Assembly (NCBI RefSeq): GCF_900111005.1
Contig: NZ_FOFV01000002.1
Location: 186,001-250,000, forward strand
Length of the DNA stretch: 64,000 nt
Reading direction: 5' to 3'
DNA from: Lentzea albida
GTDB taxonomy: Bacteria; Actinomycetota; Actinomycetes; Mycobacteriales; Pseudonocardiaceae
Part shown: piece after piece, positions 1 through 8,321 of the stretch
Layout: the number at the start of each line of letters is the position of its first letter
Position numbering within the stretch: position 1 is the first letter of the stretch
The notes under the pieces: model-generated
What the model was told of the DNA's origin: nothing
The model's input: the letters and a program-made list of their open reading frames with translations, nothing else
The model's database searches: none
Program-made: the position numbers and the translations under genes

Positions 1-56
1 AGGCCCAGCACGACGAAACTCCCGATCAGCAGCAACGCGTAGGCCAGGTCGGCCAT
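1..56 (-). CDS. Partial small membrane protein, 5' end only
   Basis: Only the first 18 or so codons are in the window, read leftwards from an ATG at 54-56. The peptide begins MADLAYALLLIGSFVVLGL, a hydrophobic N-terminal helix. A good ribosome binding site (GAAGGGAG) lies just upstream of the start. The sequence resembles the tiny membrane protein often found just before kdpF in actinobacterial potassium-ATPase operons, but the following genes lie outside the window, so this identification is inference. It is divergent from the kinase-like gene that follows. Confidence 0.45.
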   Translation of the reverse strand, partial: MADLAYALLLIGSFVVLG

Positions 57-228
57 GACGCCGCTCCCTTCAACGACAAGGTTTCTTGATGACGCCCGGA
101 AGCGTGCATCACGAAATGCCTGATCAGGGGGTGCCTGACAACGTCCTTACGGGGGTGGGTCCGGCCTTTACGCGTTCTTGAGGCCGGGGAGACCCAGGTC
201 TCATCCGTTAGGGCCTGCGGCGGTCACG

Positions 229-864
229 ATGTGTGAAATCGTCGGCGTCATGACGCTCGACGAGGTGGCCGACCTGCTCCCCGCCCGCGGTCTGGTGGCG
301 GTCGACGGCGTGGACGGCGCGGGCAAGACGACGTTCTGCGACGACCTGACGCGGGTGCTGCGGGCACGGGGGCGTGAGGTGGTCCGCGCGTCCGTGGACG
401 ACTTCCACCACCCACGCGCGATTCGCTGGGCACGCGGCAAGGCGTCCCCCGAGGGCTTCTTCCTGGACAGCTACGACTACGAGCGGTTCGTCTCGCACCT
501 GCTGGTGCCGTTCGCCGCCGGGGAGCCGTTCCGGCGCGCGAGCCACGACCTGGCGACCGACGAGTACGTGGACGCGCCCGCCGAGGTCGCCCCGCCGTCC
601 GCGCTGCTGCTGGTCGACGGCATCTTCCTGCACCGCGACGAACTGGTGGGGCGCTGGGACTTCTCGGTGTTCCTGCACGTCGAGTTCGCGGTGTCCGTCG
701 CGCGCATGGCGAAGCGCGACGGCAGCCCGCCCGACCCGGACGACCCGCGCAACCGCCGCTACGTCGAAGGCCAGCGCCTCTACCTGGCGCGGTGCGACCC
801 GGCCGCGCGGGCCGATCTCGTGATCGACCACAACGCGCACCGGTCCCCGCTCAGCTCGCCGTGA
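229..864 (+). CDS. Uridine kinase-like P-loop NTPase
   Basis: A cytoplasmic kinase-like protein of about 211 residues. A Walker A motif, GVDGAGKTT, lies near residue 25, followed by SVDDFHHP, the substrate-side acidic motif typical of the uridine kinase/phosphoribulokinase fold, and by LLVDGIFLH (Walker B-like). The family phosphorylates nucleosides or related small molecules with ATP; the substrate here is unknown. ATGs at 229 and 250 are both in frame and neither has a strong ribosome binding site; 250 puts the P-loop at the usual distance from the N-terminus. The 3' end overlaps the convergent hydrolase by 14 bp. Confidence 0.8.
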   Translation: MCEIVGVMTLDEVADLLPARGLVAVDGVDGAGKTTFCDDLTRVLRARGREVVRASVDDFHHPRAIRWARGKASPEGFFLDSYDYERFVSHLLVPFAAGEPFRRASHDLATDEYVDAPAEVAPPSALLLVDGIFLHRDELVGRWDFSVFLHVEFAVSVARMAKRDGSPPDPDDPRNRRYVEGQRLYLARCDPAARADLVIDHNAHRSPLSSP

Positions 865-1699
865 GCGTGCGGCCGAAGAACTCCGAGACCCGGCCGGCCA
901 CCTCGGGCACGCGCTTGTCGTACAGGTCGACGTGGCTCGCGCCGTCGACCCAGTGGATCTCCTTGGGGCCACCGGCCTTCTGGTAGGCCTCCACGGTCAT
1001 CCACGCCGTGACGGCGTCGCGACCGGCCACGAGCAGCAGCGGCCGCGGCGCGATCAGGTCGACCGCGCGGAACGCGTCGAACGCGGCGATCCGTCCCACG
1101 CTGCTCCACGTCAGCGTCGTCGCCGAGCGCGGGTGCTCACCTCGTGGGGTGCGGTAGTACTCCCAGCCCTCGTAGGCGTGCGGTCCGCCCGCGAGGGCCT
1201 GTTCCCCCGTCTCCGGGAACAGCGGGAAGCTCCCCTGCTGTCCCTGGTCCAGCAGTCCCCGCAGCACGGAGGGGTCCTGGGTGCCGTCGGCGCCGAACCG
1301 GAACTGGCGCGCGATGTCGGCCAGGCTGACCGCGGCGACCGCCTTGACGCGGTGGTCGGTGCCGGCCGCGGCGAGGCCGTAGCCGCCGGAGGCGCAGATG
1401 CCGAGCACGCCGACCTCGTCGGTGTCGAGGAACGTCACGGCCGCGCGGATGTCCTCGACGCGCTGGAACGGGTCCTCGAGACCGCGCGGCAGGCCGCCGC
1501 TCTCGCCCTGGTGGGCGGCGTCGAACGCGAGCGCGAGAAAGCCCTGGTCGGCGAGATGGCGTGCGTACAGGCCCGCCGTCTGCTCCTTGACACCCGTACC
1601 GGGGTGTCCGACGACGACCGCGCCGCGCGGGGTGCCCTCTGGGCGGTACAGGTGGCCGGCGATGTCGATCCCGTTGCTGGGGAAGGTCACGTTGTCCAT
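851..1699 (-). CDS. Alpha/beta hydrolase (dienelactone hydrolase-like)
   Basis: A cytoplasmic alpha/beta hydrolase of 282 residues. GHPGTGVKE near residue 36 forms the oxyanion region, GICASGGYG carries the nucleophile elbow, the acidic residue follows LLLVAGRDAVT, and the catalytic His is in GASHVDLYD. The family (YcjY/dienelactone hydrolase-like) cleaves esters or related bonds; the substrate cannot be told. The ATG of MDNVTFPSNG was chosen because homologous sequence starts there, although the frame stays open to 1771. An XRE-family regulator lies divergently about 100 bp away and probably controls it. Confidence 0.85.
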   Translation of the reverse strand: MDNVTFPSNGIDIAGHLYRPEGTPRGAVVVGHPGTGVKEQTAGLYARHLADQGFLALAFDAAHQGESGGLPRGLEDPFQRVEDIRAAVTFLDTDEVGVLGICASGGYGLAAAGTDHRVKAVAAVSLADIARQFRFGADGTQDPSVLRGLLDQGQQGSFPLFPETGEQALAGGPHAYEGWEYYRTPRGEHPRSATTLTWSSVGRIAAFDAFRAVDLIAPRPLLLVAGRDAVTAWMTVEAYQKAGGPKEIHWVDGASHVDLYDKRVPEVAGRVSEFFGRTLTAS

Positions 1700-1800
1700 G
1701 ACCACGACACTCGTCGCACGGGGACCGGGCGACCAGGGAAAGCTCAGCCTATGCATGCCAGTACCAGGCACATGACCGGGAGAACGCCGAGACTGGGGGC

Positions 1801-2643
1801 ATGACCGACCTGGGCGAGTTCCTCCGCACCCGCCGCGCCGCGCTCGACCCGCACCGCGCGGGCCTGCCCGACGACGGCCGCCACCGCCGCGTGCCGGGCC
1901 TGCGCCGCGAGGAGCTGGCCCAGCTCGCCCACGTGAGCATCGACTACGTCGTGCGGCTGGAACAGGGCCGCACCAGACGGGTGTCGCGCACCGTCCTCGA
2001 CGCGCTGGCCGACGCGCTCCAGTTGGCGCCGGACGAGCGCGAGTACCTGTTCACGCTGGCGGACGTCGCCCCCGCACGGCAGGAGGCCGCGCCGGAGGTC
2101 GCGCCACGGCTCCAGCTGCTGCTCGACGGCATGCCGGACATCCCGGCGATGGTGTTGCACCGCCGCATGGACGTGCTGGCGTGGAACCGCGGCGCGTCAG
2201 CCCTGCTGACCGACTTCGCGGCCCTTCCCGCGCCGGAGCGCAACCTGATCCGGCTGACGTTCCTCGACCCGGTGTTCCGCGCGCTCTACGGCGACTGGGA
2301 GCGCTCGGCCCGGGAATGCGTCGCGGTCCTCCGGATGGAGGCCGGGCGCACGCCGCACGACCCCGCGCTGGCGTCGCTCGTCGGCGAGCTGAGCCTGCGG
2401 GACGCCGACTTCCGCACGTGGTGGGCGACGCACCAGGTGCGCGGCCCGCGCCAGCTCGTGAAGACCTACCACCACCCGGTGGCCGGGTCGCTCACGCTCG
2501 ACGTGCAGCAGTTCACCGTGGACACCCACCCGGACCAGCTGCTCGTCGCCTACACCGCGGCGGACGAGGCGGCGCGGGAGGGATTGCGCTTCCTGCTGCT
2601 GTCGGCGCAAGCCCTCCCGTCGGACCACCTGCCGGCGCGGTAG
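1801..2643 (+). CDS. XRE-family regulator with MmyB-like ligand-binding domain
   Basis: A DNA-binding regulator of 280 residues. The N-terminal helix-turn-helix spans about residues 5-85, with the typical LRREELAQLAHVSIDYVVRLEQGR segment (key residues R-E-E-L-A and Y-x-x-L-E-Q-G). The rest matches the MmyB-like domain, with the hallmarks VLAWNRGASALL, NLIRLTF and a C-terminal LTLDVQQF...LLVAYTA. Members of this family usually act as local repressors of a neighbouring oxidoreductase or hydrolase. Here the obvious partner is the divergent alpha/beta hydrolase, with promoters in the 1700-1800 gap. Confidence 0.9.
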   Translation: MTDLGEFLRTRRAALDPHRAGLPDDGRHRRVPGLRREELAQLAHVSIDYVVRLEQGRTRRVSRTVLDALADALQLAPDEREYLFTLADVAPARQEAAPEVAPRLQLLLDGMPDIPAMVLHRRMDVLAWNRGASALLTDFAALPAPERNLIRLTFLDPVFRALYGDWERSARECVAVLRMEAGRTPHDPALASLVGELSLRDADFRTWWATHQVRGPRQLVKTYHHPVAGSLTLDVQQFTVDTHPDQLLVAYTAADEAAREGLRFLLLSAQALPSDHLPAR

Positions 2644-2656
2644 GCCGGCGACGTGC

Positions 2657-3760
2657 TCACACGGTGCGCACCTCGTGCGCCGGAAGCCCGTTCCACCACC
2701 GCGCGTACCGCCGGTACACCTGCGGCTCCCTGTCCCCCAACAGCTTCCGCAACGCCGCCGCCTCCTCGGCGAGACCGGCCCACTCCTCGTCCCGGAGCGC
2801 GTGGAACGCCGTCGCCTCGATCCCGCCGTCCTCGGTGGGACGCCACACCCCGGCCACGTGCCCGTCCACGAGGAGGGTGGGCAACGTGTCGCCGTTGTTG
2901 CGGATGACGACCTTCCGGTACTGCTCGGGGATGATCCGGCTGCGGTCGGCGTACGCGAGCAACGTGCTGTCCCACATGGCCATCAGCCGTGGTGGCGCGG
3001 GAACGTCCTCGTCCGGCACCGTCCGGCCGGGAACGTCGTAGAGGCCACCGGACTCGGTGACGTCGAGCAGTGCCAGCGCTTCCCGGATCGTCGTGCGCGG
3101 CAGCATGGTGAACTGGTTCATGTCGAGCACGGTCGCGGGCCCGAAACCATTGAGGTAGCGGCGCAGCAGCTCGGCGACCGCCGCCGTCCGTTCGCGCGGC
3201 TCGGTCGCCACGGCCTGGTAGGACGGCCGCAGCCCGAACGACCACGGCCCGCCCGTGGGCGCGTGCACGAGTCCGCCGTAGGTCCGCAACGCCCACCAGA
3301 CGCCGGGCTCGCCGACGTCACCGACGTGCGAGTGCAGCAGTTCCTCGATCTCCGCCTTCTGCCGGGACGTCGCCGCGAACTCCAGCAGGTGCTTCAGCAA
3401 GGCGTCCGCCTGCTCGATCGTCACGTCCATCGCCTTGAACCGCTTGTCGTACAACCGGGAGGCGCGCAACGCGGGCAGCATCGCGTGGTGGAACACCTCG
3501 TGGTCCGCGGCCGCCACCGCGTGCAGGGTGATCCGCATCAGCGACGCCTTGCGGACCACCCCGGTCGCGAACGCCTCGTCCAGGCCGGCCGGGTCGAAGC
3601 CCTCGACCCGGTTCCACAGCGCGATGTACGGCGACGCGGGTTCCTGCGCCTGGATCGCCACGACCCGCTCCACGGCCGTCAGCACGTCCACCGGTTCCCG
3701 CCGCAGCAGCATCTGCCGGTCCAGCGTGGCGCGGTTGAGCTGACGAGCCGTGAAGGTCAT
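2657..3760 (-). CDS. Winged-helix DNA-binding protein (HTH_42, AlkX/AlkZ-like)
   Basis: A 367-residue protein of the HTH_42 (YcaQ/AlkZ-like) superfamily, whose members include DNA glycosylases that unhook crosslinks. The conserved IQAQEPASPYIALWNR segment near residue 53, the central winged-helix region (about 130-230) and the VDGHVAGVWR motif support this. It is probably of the AlkX-type actinobacterial subgroup; glycosylase activity is not established. The start has a GAGGATC ribosome binding site. It begins 15 nt after the MMPL exporter stop on the same strand, so the two are probably one operon. Confidence 0.82.
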   Translation of the reverse strand: MTFTARQLNRATLDRQMLLRREPVDVLTAVERVVAIQAQEPASPYIALWNRVEGFDPAGLDEAFATGVVRKASLMRITLHAVAAADHEVFHHAMLPALRASRLYDKRFKAMDVTIEQADALLKHLLEFAATSRQKAEIEELLHSHVGDVGEPGVWWALRTYGGLVHAPTGGPWSFGLRPSYQAVATEPRERTAAVAELLRRYLNGFGPATVLDMNQFTMLPRTTIREALALLDVTESGGLYDVPGRTVPDEDVPAPPRLMAMWDSTLLAYADRSRIIPEQYRKVVIRNNGDTLPTLLVDGHVAGVWRPTEDGGIEATAFHALRDEEWAGLAEEAAALRKLLGDREPQVYRRYARWWNGLPAHEVRTV

Positions 3761-3775
3761 GCCGGTGATCCTCGC

Positions 3776-5749
3776 TCACCTCAGCTTCGAGGGCCACCAG
3801 ATCCGGCCGCCGATGTCCACCGACAGCGCCGGCACGAGCAACGACCGCACCAGCAACGTGTCCAGCAGGACGCCGAACGCCACGATGAACGCGATCTGCG
3901 TCAGGAACAGGATCGGCAGCACGGCGAGCGCCGCGAACGTCGCCGCCAGCACCACACCCGCGGACGTGATCACGCCACCGGTCAGGCTGAGCCCCCGGAT
4001 CGTCCCCTCGACCGTGCCGAGCCGCTGGGTCTCCTCGCGAACGCGGGTCATCAGGAAGATGTTGTAGTCGATGCCCAGCGCCACCAGGAACACGAACCCG
4101 AACAGCGGCACCACGGGATCGGCCCCCGGGAAGTCGAAGACGTGGTTGAACACCAGCGCCGACACGCCCATCGTCGCCGCGAACGACAGCACCACGGTCC
4201 CGATCAGCAGCAACGGCGCGAGCAACGACCGCAGCAGCAACGCGAGGATCAGGAAGATCACGGCCAGCACGATCGGGATGATCAGCGTCCGGTCGTGTTC
4301 GGAGGTCGTCCGGGTGTCGAGCAACGTCGCCGTCGGCCCGCCGACTTTCGCGTCACTGCCGTGCACGGCCTCGCGGATGCGTTCGACGGTCGCCACGGCC
4401 GCGTCGGAGTCCGGCGCGTCCTCCAGCACGGCCTCGATGCGCACGAGCCCGTCGGCGGTACCGGTCGGCCGCACGGTCGCGACACCGTCCACCTCGGACT
4501 TCTGCACCACCTCGGCCGTCTTGGCCTCGGGCGCGATGATCACGGTCGGGGAGCCGGTGCCGCCCGGGAAGTGCCGCGACAGCAACTCCTGGCCCGCGAC
4601 GGACTCCACCTCGGTCAGGAACACGTCGGACTGCGCGGTGCCGGACGCCTTGAGCTGCGGCAGGAACGCGGCACCGGCGAGCAGCACCAGCGTCGTGACG
4701 ATCCAGATGGCACGCGGCTTGCGGCGCACGAAGTTCGCCGTGCGGCCCCAGAGACCGCTGGTCTCGGGGTGCTCGGAGCCGAACTTCGGTGCGAACGGCC
4801 AGAAGGCGCCGCGACCGAGCAGGGCCAGCGCGGCGGGCAGGAACGTCATCGTGGTCAGCAGCGCGGCGGCGATGCCGATCGCCGCGACCGGCCCGAGGCC
4901 CTTGTTGGAGTCGAGGTCGCTGAACAGCAGGCACAGCACGCCGAGGATCACCGTGCCGGCGGAGGCGGTGATGGGTTCGATGGTGCCGCGCCACGCCGCC
5001 TTGACCGCCGCCACCTTGTCCTGCGTGTCGCGCAGTTCCTCGCGGAACCGGGACACGAGGAGCAACGCGTAGTCCGTCGCGGCGCCGAAGACCAGGATCG
5101 ACAGGATGCCCTGGCTCTGGCCGTTCAACGCCAGCACGTCGTTCTTCGCGAGCAGGTACACGACGAAACTGGCCAGGCCGAGCGCGAACACCGCCGACAC
5201 CAGCACGACGACCGGCAGCAGCGGACTGCGGTAGACGACGAGCAGGATCAGCGCGACCACGGCACCGGCGACGACCAGCAGCAGCCCGTCGATCCCGCCG
5301 AACGCCTCGACGAGGTCCGCGACCTGGGCCGCCGGGCCGGTGACCAGCACCGTCAGCCCGTCCGGCGCGCCGCGGGTGCCGTCGCGGATCTGGAACACCG
5401 AGTCCTTGACGTCCTTCGCCGGGTCGAGCAGCAGGACGACCTGGGCGGCCTCGTCGCCGTCCGGGGCGGGGATCACCGGCGACGCCTGGAAGCCCTTGGT
5501 CTGGTCGGCGAGGTAGCGGCGATCCTCCTCGGTCAGTCCGCCCTTGCGCTCGACCACGACGATGGCCGGGATGGCGTTCTCCTGCTGGAACTTCTTCTGC
5601 AGCTCGGCGACCTGCGTGGACTCGGCCGAGTTGGGCAGGAAGGCGCTGCTGTCGTTCTCGGAGACCTCGGACAGCTTGCCCGCGTACGGCCCGGTGAAGC
5701 CGCCCAGGGCCAACCAGACGACGAGCAGTACTCCGGCCAGGACACGCAT
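3776..5749 (-). CDS. MMPL-family (RND superfamily) exporter
   Basis: An integral membrane exporter of 657 residues. It has an N-terminal membrane helix, a periplasm-facing loop, and two bundles of hydrophobic helices (about 155-350 and 480-650) separated by a second loop, the RND/MMPL arrangement. GAATDYALLLVSRFREEL and ALGIDYNIFLMTRVREE are the duplicated TM4/TM10 motifs; their D-Y pairs are the proton-relay residues of mycobacterial MmpL proteins. It likely exports lipids or hydrophobic drugs using the proton gradient. An AAGGAAAA ribosome binding site precedes the ATG. A MarR regulator is divergent, with a palindrome between them. Confidence 0.92.
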   Translation of the reverse strand: MRVLAGVLLVVWLALGGFTGPYAGKLSEVSENDSSAFLPNSAESTQVAELQKKFQQENAIPAIVVVERKGGLTEEDRRYLADQTKGFQASPVIPAPDGDEAAQVVLLLDPAKDVKDSVFQIRDGTRGAPDGLTVLVTGPAAQVADLVEAFGGIDGLLLVVAGAVVALILLVVYRSPLLPVVVLVSAVFALGLASFVVYLLAKNDVLALNGQSQGILSILVFGAATDYALLLVSRFREELRDTQDKVAAVKAAWRGTIEPITASAGTVILGVLCLLFSDLDSNKGLGPVAAIGIAAALLTTMTFLPAALALLGRGAFWPFAPKFGSEHPETSGLWGRTANFVRRKPRAIWIVTTLVLLAGAAFLPQLKASGTAQSDVFLTEVESVAGQELLSRHFPGGTGSPTVIIAPEAKTAEVVQKSEVDGVATVRPTGTADGLVRIEAVLEDAPDSDAAVATVERIREAVHGSDAKVGGPTATLLDTRTTSEHDRTLIIPIVLAVIFLILALLLRSLLAPLLLIGTVVLSFAATMGVSALVFNHVFDFPGADPVVPLFGFVFLVALGIDYNIFLMTRVREETQRLGTVEGTIRGLSLTGGVITSAGVVLAATFAALAVLPILFLTQIAFIVAFGVLLDTLLVRSLLVPALSVDIGGRIWWPSKLR

Positions 5750-5773
5750 CAGATTTTCCTTCGATCGCCGAAC

Positions 5774-5790
5774 GTTTCGATGGCCGAAAC
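5774..5790. promoter_or_regulatory. Candidate MarR operator
   Basis: A perfect inverted repeat, GTTTCG-N5-CGAAAC, sits in the 55-bp gap between the divergent MMPL exporter and the MarR gene. It lies just upstream of the TAAGCT hexamer (5793-5798) that looks like the marR -10 box. Position and symmetry suit autorepression plus control of the exporter. Confidence 0.6.
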
Positions 5791-5804
5791 AGTAAGCTGT
5801 GATC

Positions 5805-6248
5805 GTGAGCGATGCAACCGACTACGAACTGAGCATGCTGCTGCGGGCGCTGGTGATGGAGTCGAACCGGTTCCTCGAGATCTTCAGCGCGGCCCACGAG
5901 TTGCATCCCACGGACATGACAGCGCTGAACCTCATCATGACGACACCCATGACACCCGGCACGCTGGCGAAGGCCCTGAACCTCAGCGCGTCGGCGACGA
6001 CGTCCGTGCTCGACCGCCTGGAGAGGGCGGGTCACGTGACGCGGGAGCGCGACCCGCAGGACCGCCGCCGCGTGGAACTGCGGGTGCTCGACGCGGCGAC
6101 GGCGCTGGCCTCGACGTTCTTCCAGCCGCTGGCCCGCGAGTACGCCTCGGCGTGGGAGCGGCTGAGCCCGCAGGACCGCCAGGTCGTCGCCCGGTTCCTG
6201 GCGGCGACGACCGCGGCGACCTCGCGGGTGCGCGAGTCGGTCAGCTGA
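5805..6248 (+). CDS. MarR-family transcriptional regulator
   Basis: A winged-helix regulator of 147 residues. The recognition region reads LAKALNLSASATTSVLDRLERAGHV, followed by the wing RERDPQDRRRVELRV with the conserved D-x-R-R. The GTG at 5805 was preferred to the one at 5799 because it lies 6 nt after a TAAGCT hexamer and there is no Shine-Dalgarno sequence, which suggests a leaderless transcript. It most likely represses itself and the divergent MMPL exporter, with release by an exported or toxic compound. Its 3' end overlaps the convergent gene by 8 bp. Confidence 0.93.
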   Translation: MSDATDYELSMLLRALVMESNRFLEIFSAAHELHPTDMTALNLIMTTPMTPGTLAKALNLSASATTSVLDRLERAGHVTRERDPQDRRRVELRVLDAATALASTFFQPLAREYASAWERLSPQDRQVVARFLAATTAATSRVRESVS

Positions 6249-6831
6249 GCCTTCCCGGCGGCAGCGTCCGTCCGCAGACGAGGAGCAGCAGGTCCTGGGC
6301 CTGCCCCCGGACGGGCACGCCGTCACCGAACGTCCAGTCGAGATCGGTGGCCTCCAGGCGCTTGCCCACCAGGTCGGCCCCGAAGTACCGGACGCTCGCC
6401 GGGGTCATGCCGTCGAGGACGAGCCTCAGCCGGTCGTGCGGCACCACCCGGTCCAGGCCGAGCGCGACCGTGATGTCGAGGCCGTGGATGACCTCGTGGC
6501 TCAACGCGCCGGCCGGTCCGCCGCCGGGTGGCGTCCACGGGTGGTCGATGTTGGTCTTCAGGGCGTTGAGCAGGTCTTCCGCCGGGAGTCGCGCGTCCTT
6601 GCGGGCCATCCGGTCGGAGGCGTGGTTGAAGCGGCCGCCCGACTTGAGGACCTCCAGGAGGACCCTCGTGCCCCTGGAGCGGAACGGCAGGGTCGTGTGG
6701 GCGACGACGTGGCGGGTGGTCCAGCCCGCGCACAGGCTGGGCGCGTCCCACTGCTCCCCGGTGAGGCCCTCGAGCAGTTCCACCTGGTCACGTCGTTCCG
6801 CCCTGATCGCGGCGCGGATGTCTTCGGTCAT
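6241..6831 (-). CDS. Maleylpyruvate isomerase-family (DinB-fold) protein
   Basis: A 196-residue protein of the mycothiol-dependent maleylpyruvate isomerase/DinB superfamily. WTTRHVVAHT near residue 42 and LSHEVIHGLDIT near residue 107 supply the His residues that bind the metal in this four-helix fold. SLCAGWTTRHVVAH is the family signature. Members use mycothiol as thiol cofactor, which fits an actinomycete host; the substrate is unknown. It stands alone, convergent with marR and divergent from the sigma factor gene. Confidence 0.85.
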   Translation of the reverse strand: MTEDIRAAIRAERRDQVELLEGLTGEQWDAPSLCAGWTTRHVVAHTTLPFRSRGTRVLLEVLKSGGRFNHASDRMARKDARLPAEDLLNALKTNIDHPWTPPGGGPAGALSHEVIHGLDITVALGLDRVVPHDRLRLVLDGMTPASVRYFGADLVGKRLEATDLDWTFGDGVPVRGQAQDLLLLVCGRTLPPGRLS

Positions 6832-6887
6832 GTCCCGGTGTACGGACCGGCCGACGGGAACTCATCGGTCCGCGTAGGGTCCCAGGC

Positions 6888-7826
6888 GTGATCGAGGCGC
6901 TGGAGCCGTTCCGGGTCGAGCTGACCGGCTACTGCTACCGCATGCTCGGCTCCGGTTTCGAGGCCGAGGACGCCGTGCAGGAGACACTCGTGCGCGCGTG
7001 GAAGGCGTACGACAGCTACGACTCCTCACGCGCGTCGCTGCGGACGTGGCTCTACCGCATCGCCACGAACATCTGCATCGACATGCAGCGCAGCGCCCAG
7101 CGGCGCGCGTTGGCCGTCGACCTGGGACCGTCCGGTGGGGAGCTCGGCGCTCCTCTGCTGGAGAACGCCTTCGTGCAGCCGGTGCCCGACGAGCGGGTGC
7201 TGCCGGAGGACCAGGCGATCCGGCGCGAGACCGTGCGGCTGGCGTTCGTCGCGGCCCTCCAGCACCTGCCGGCACGCCAGCGGGCCGTGCTGATCCTGCG
7301 GGACGTGCTCGCGTGGCAGGCCTCCGAGGTGGCCGCGCTGCTGTCGGCGTCAGTCGCGTCGGTGAACAGCGCTCTGCAACGGGCGCGGGCGACGCTGGAG
7401 GTCGTGGACGTCGGCACCCCGCTGGACGTGGCCGATCCGGTCCAGAAGTCGCTCCTGGAGCGCTACTGCGAGGCGTTCGACCGGCACGACGTCCAGACGC
7501 TGGTCGCGTTGCTGCACGAGGACGCGACGATGTCGATGCCGCCGTTCAGCTGGTGGCTGCGCGGACGGGATGCGATCTCCCTGGCGTTGCACGACCCCGG
7601 CGCCGCCTGTGCCGGTGCGTGGCTGGTTCCGGTGCGCGCCAACGCGTCGCCGGCGTTCTGGCAGATGCGGCCCGGTCTCGACCGGCCGTTCGGGCTGGTG
7701 TTCCTCGACGTGCGGGACGGGCTGGTCACGGGCACCACGACCTACCTCAACGTCGACGAGCTGGTGCCGGTCTTCGGGTCACCGATGAGTTCCGGCGTCC
7801 CGTCCCGTATCCCCTCCGACGACTAG
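6888..7826 (+). CDS. ECF-type sigma factor with C-terminal SnoaL-like domain
   Basis: A sigma factor of 312 residues. Region 2 (about 5-75) contains EAEDAVQETLVRAWKAYDSY and LRTWLYRIATNICID. Region 4 (about 125-170) contains LPARQRAVLILRDVLAWQASEVAALL. A SnoaL-like domain follows (about 190-310, with YCEAFDRHDVQTLVALLHEDATMSM), a tail found in SigG/SigJ-type ECF factors, where it replaces or supplements an anti-sigma factor. The GTG start is 7 nt after TAGGGT with no Shine-Dalgarno, so the mRNA may be leaderless. A VOC protein follows after 15 bp, likely in the same operon. Confidence 0.9.
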   Translation: MIEALEPFRVELTGYCYRMLGSGFEAEDAVQETLVRAWKAYDSYDSSRASLRTWLYRIATNICIDMQRSAQRRALAVDLGPSGGELGAPLLENAFVQPVPDERVLPEDQAIRRETVRLAFVAALQHLPARQRAVLILRDVLAWQASEVAALLSASVASVNSALQRARATLEVVDVGTPLDVADPVQKSLLERYCEAFDRHDVQTLVALLHEDATMSMPPFSWWLRGRDAISLALHDPGAACAGAWLVPVRANASPAFWQMRPGLDRPFGLVFLDVRDGLVTGTTTYLNVDELVPVFGSPMSSGVPSRIPSDD

Positions 7827-7841
7827 TTCTGGAGGAAGTGC

Positions 7842-8195
7842 ATGGCGGTCCAGCCGATCATCGTGACGCCCGATCTGGACCGGGTGCAGGAGTTCTACGC
7901 GCAGGTGTTCGGCGCTGCCGAGGTCTTCCGGCAGCCCGCCGAGGGCCCGGTCTTCTACAAGACCCTGCGCGTCGGGGACGCGGAGCTGGGCCTCGTGGCC
8001 GAGGAGGTGGACGTGTCGGCGCCGCCGCGGATCACGCTCAGCTTCTACGTCGAGGACGTGGACGCGCTGCTGCCGCTGGTCGAGCCGGCCGGCGGGACGG
8101 TGCGGGGGCCGGCGAACGACATGCCGTGGGGCCATCGCGTGGCGCACGTGTTCGATCCGGACGGAAACCCGGTCAACCTCACCCAGCAGCTCTAG
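7842..8195 (+). CDS. VOC-family (glyoxalase/dioxygenase fold) protein
   Basis: A 117-residue single-unit VOC protein. It starts with PIIVTPDLDRVQEFYAQVFGA, the usual first beta-alpha element, and ends with HRVAHVFDPDGNPVNLTQQL. VOC proteins bind metal and act as lyases, dioxygenases or drug-binding proteins; which applies here cannot be told. It follows the sigma factor gene by 15 bp with a GGAGG ribosome binding site. The TAG stop codon falls inside the left terminal repeat of a MITE-like element, so the original C-terminus may have differed. Confidence 0.85.
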   Translation: MAVQPIIVTPDLDRVQEFYAQVFGAAEVFRQPAEGPVFYKTLRVGDAELGLVAEEVDVSAPPRITLSFYVEDVDALLPLVEPAGGTVRGPANDMPWGHRVAHVFDPDGNPVNLTQQL

Positions 8196-8312
8196 TGGTG
8201 TGGCGCAGGAGGTTGCCGGGGGGAATTCGCGGTCAGACGGGTGCATCGTGGTGCCGCCAGGCGCCCTGCTGAGCGTGGATTACCTCGCCAACCTCCTGGG
8301 ACGCGCCACTAG
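8192..8312. mobile_element. MITE-like 121-bp element with terminal inverted repeats
   Basis: The left end (8192-8215, starting CTAGTGG and ending AGGAGGTTG) and the right end (8289-8312, ending CCACTAG) are inverted repeats of 24 bp with 20 matches; outer CTAGTGG and inner CAGGAGGTTG are exact. The 73-bp centre has no coding capacity. Both ends carry TA inside CTAG, which would suit a TA-targeting transposase, but no flanking duplication can be proven. The left repeat supplies the upstream VOC stop codon and the right repeat abuts the GNAT -10 box. A bidirectional terminator is the alternative reading. Confidence 0.55.
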
Positions 8313-8321
8313 TCTGGCTCC

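Noticed and set aside
2675..6877. A 1400-codon open frame on the plus strand
   Set aside because: It lies antisense to the AlkX-like and MMPL genes and its protein is low-complexity Arg/Gln/His/Glu. It is a by-product of codon bias in GC-rich genes.
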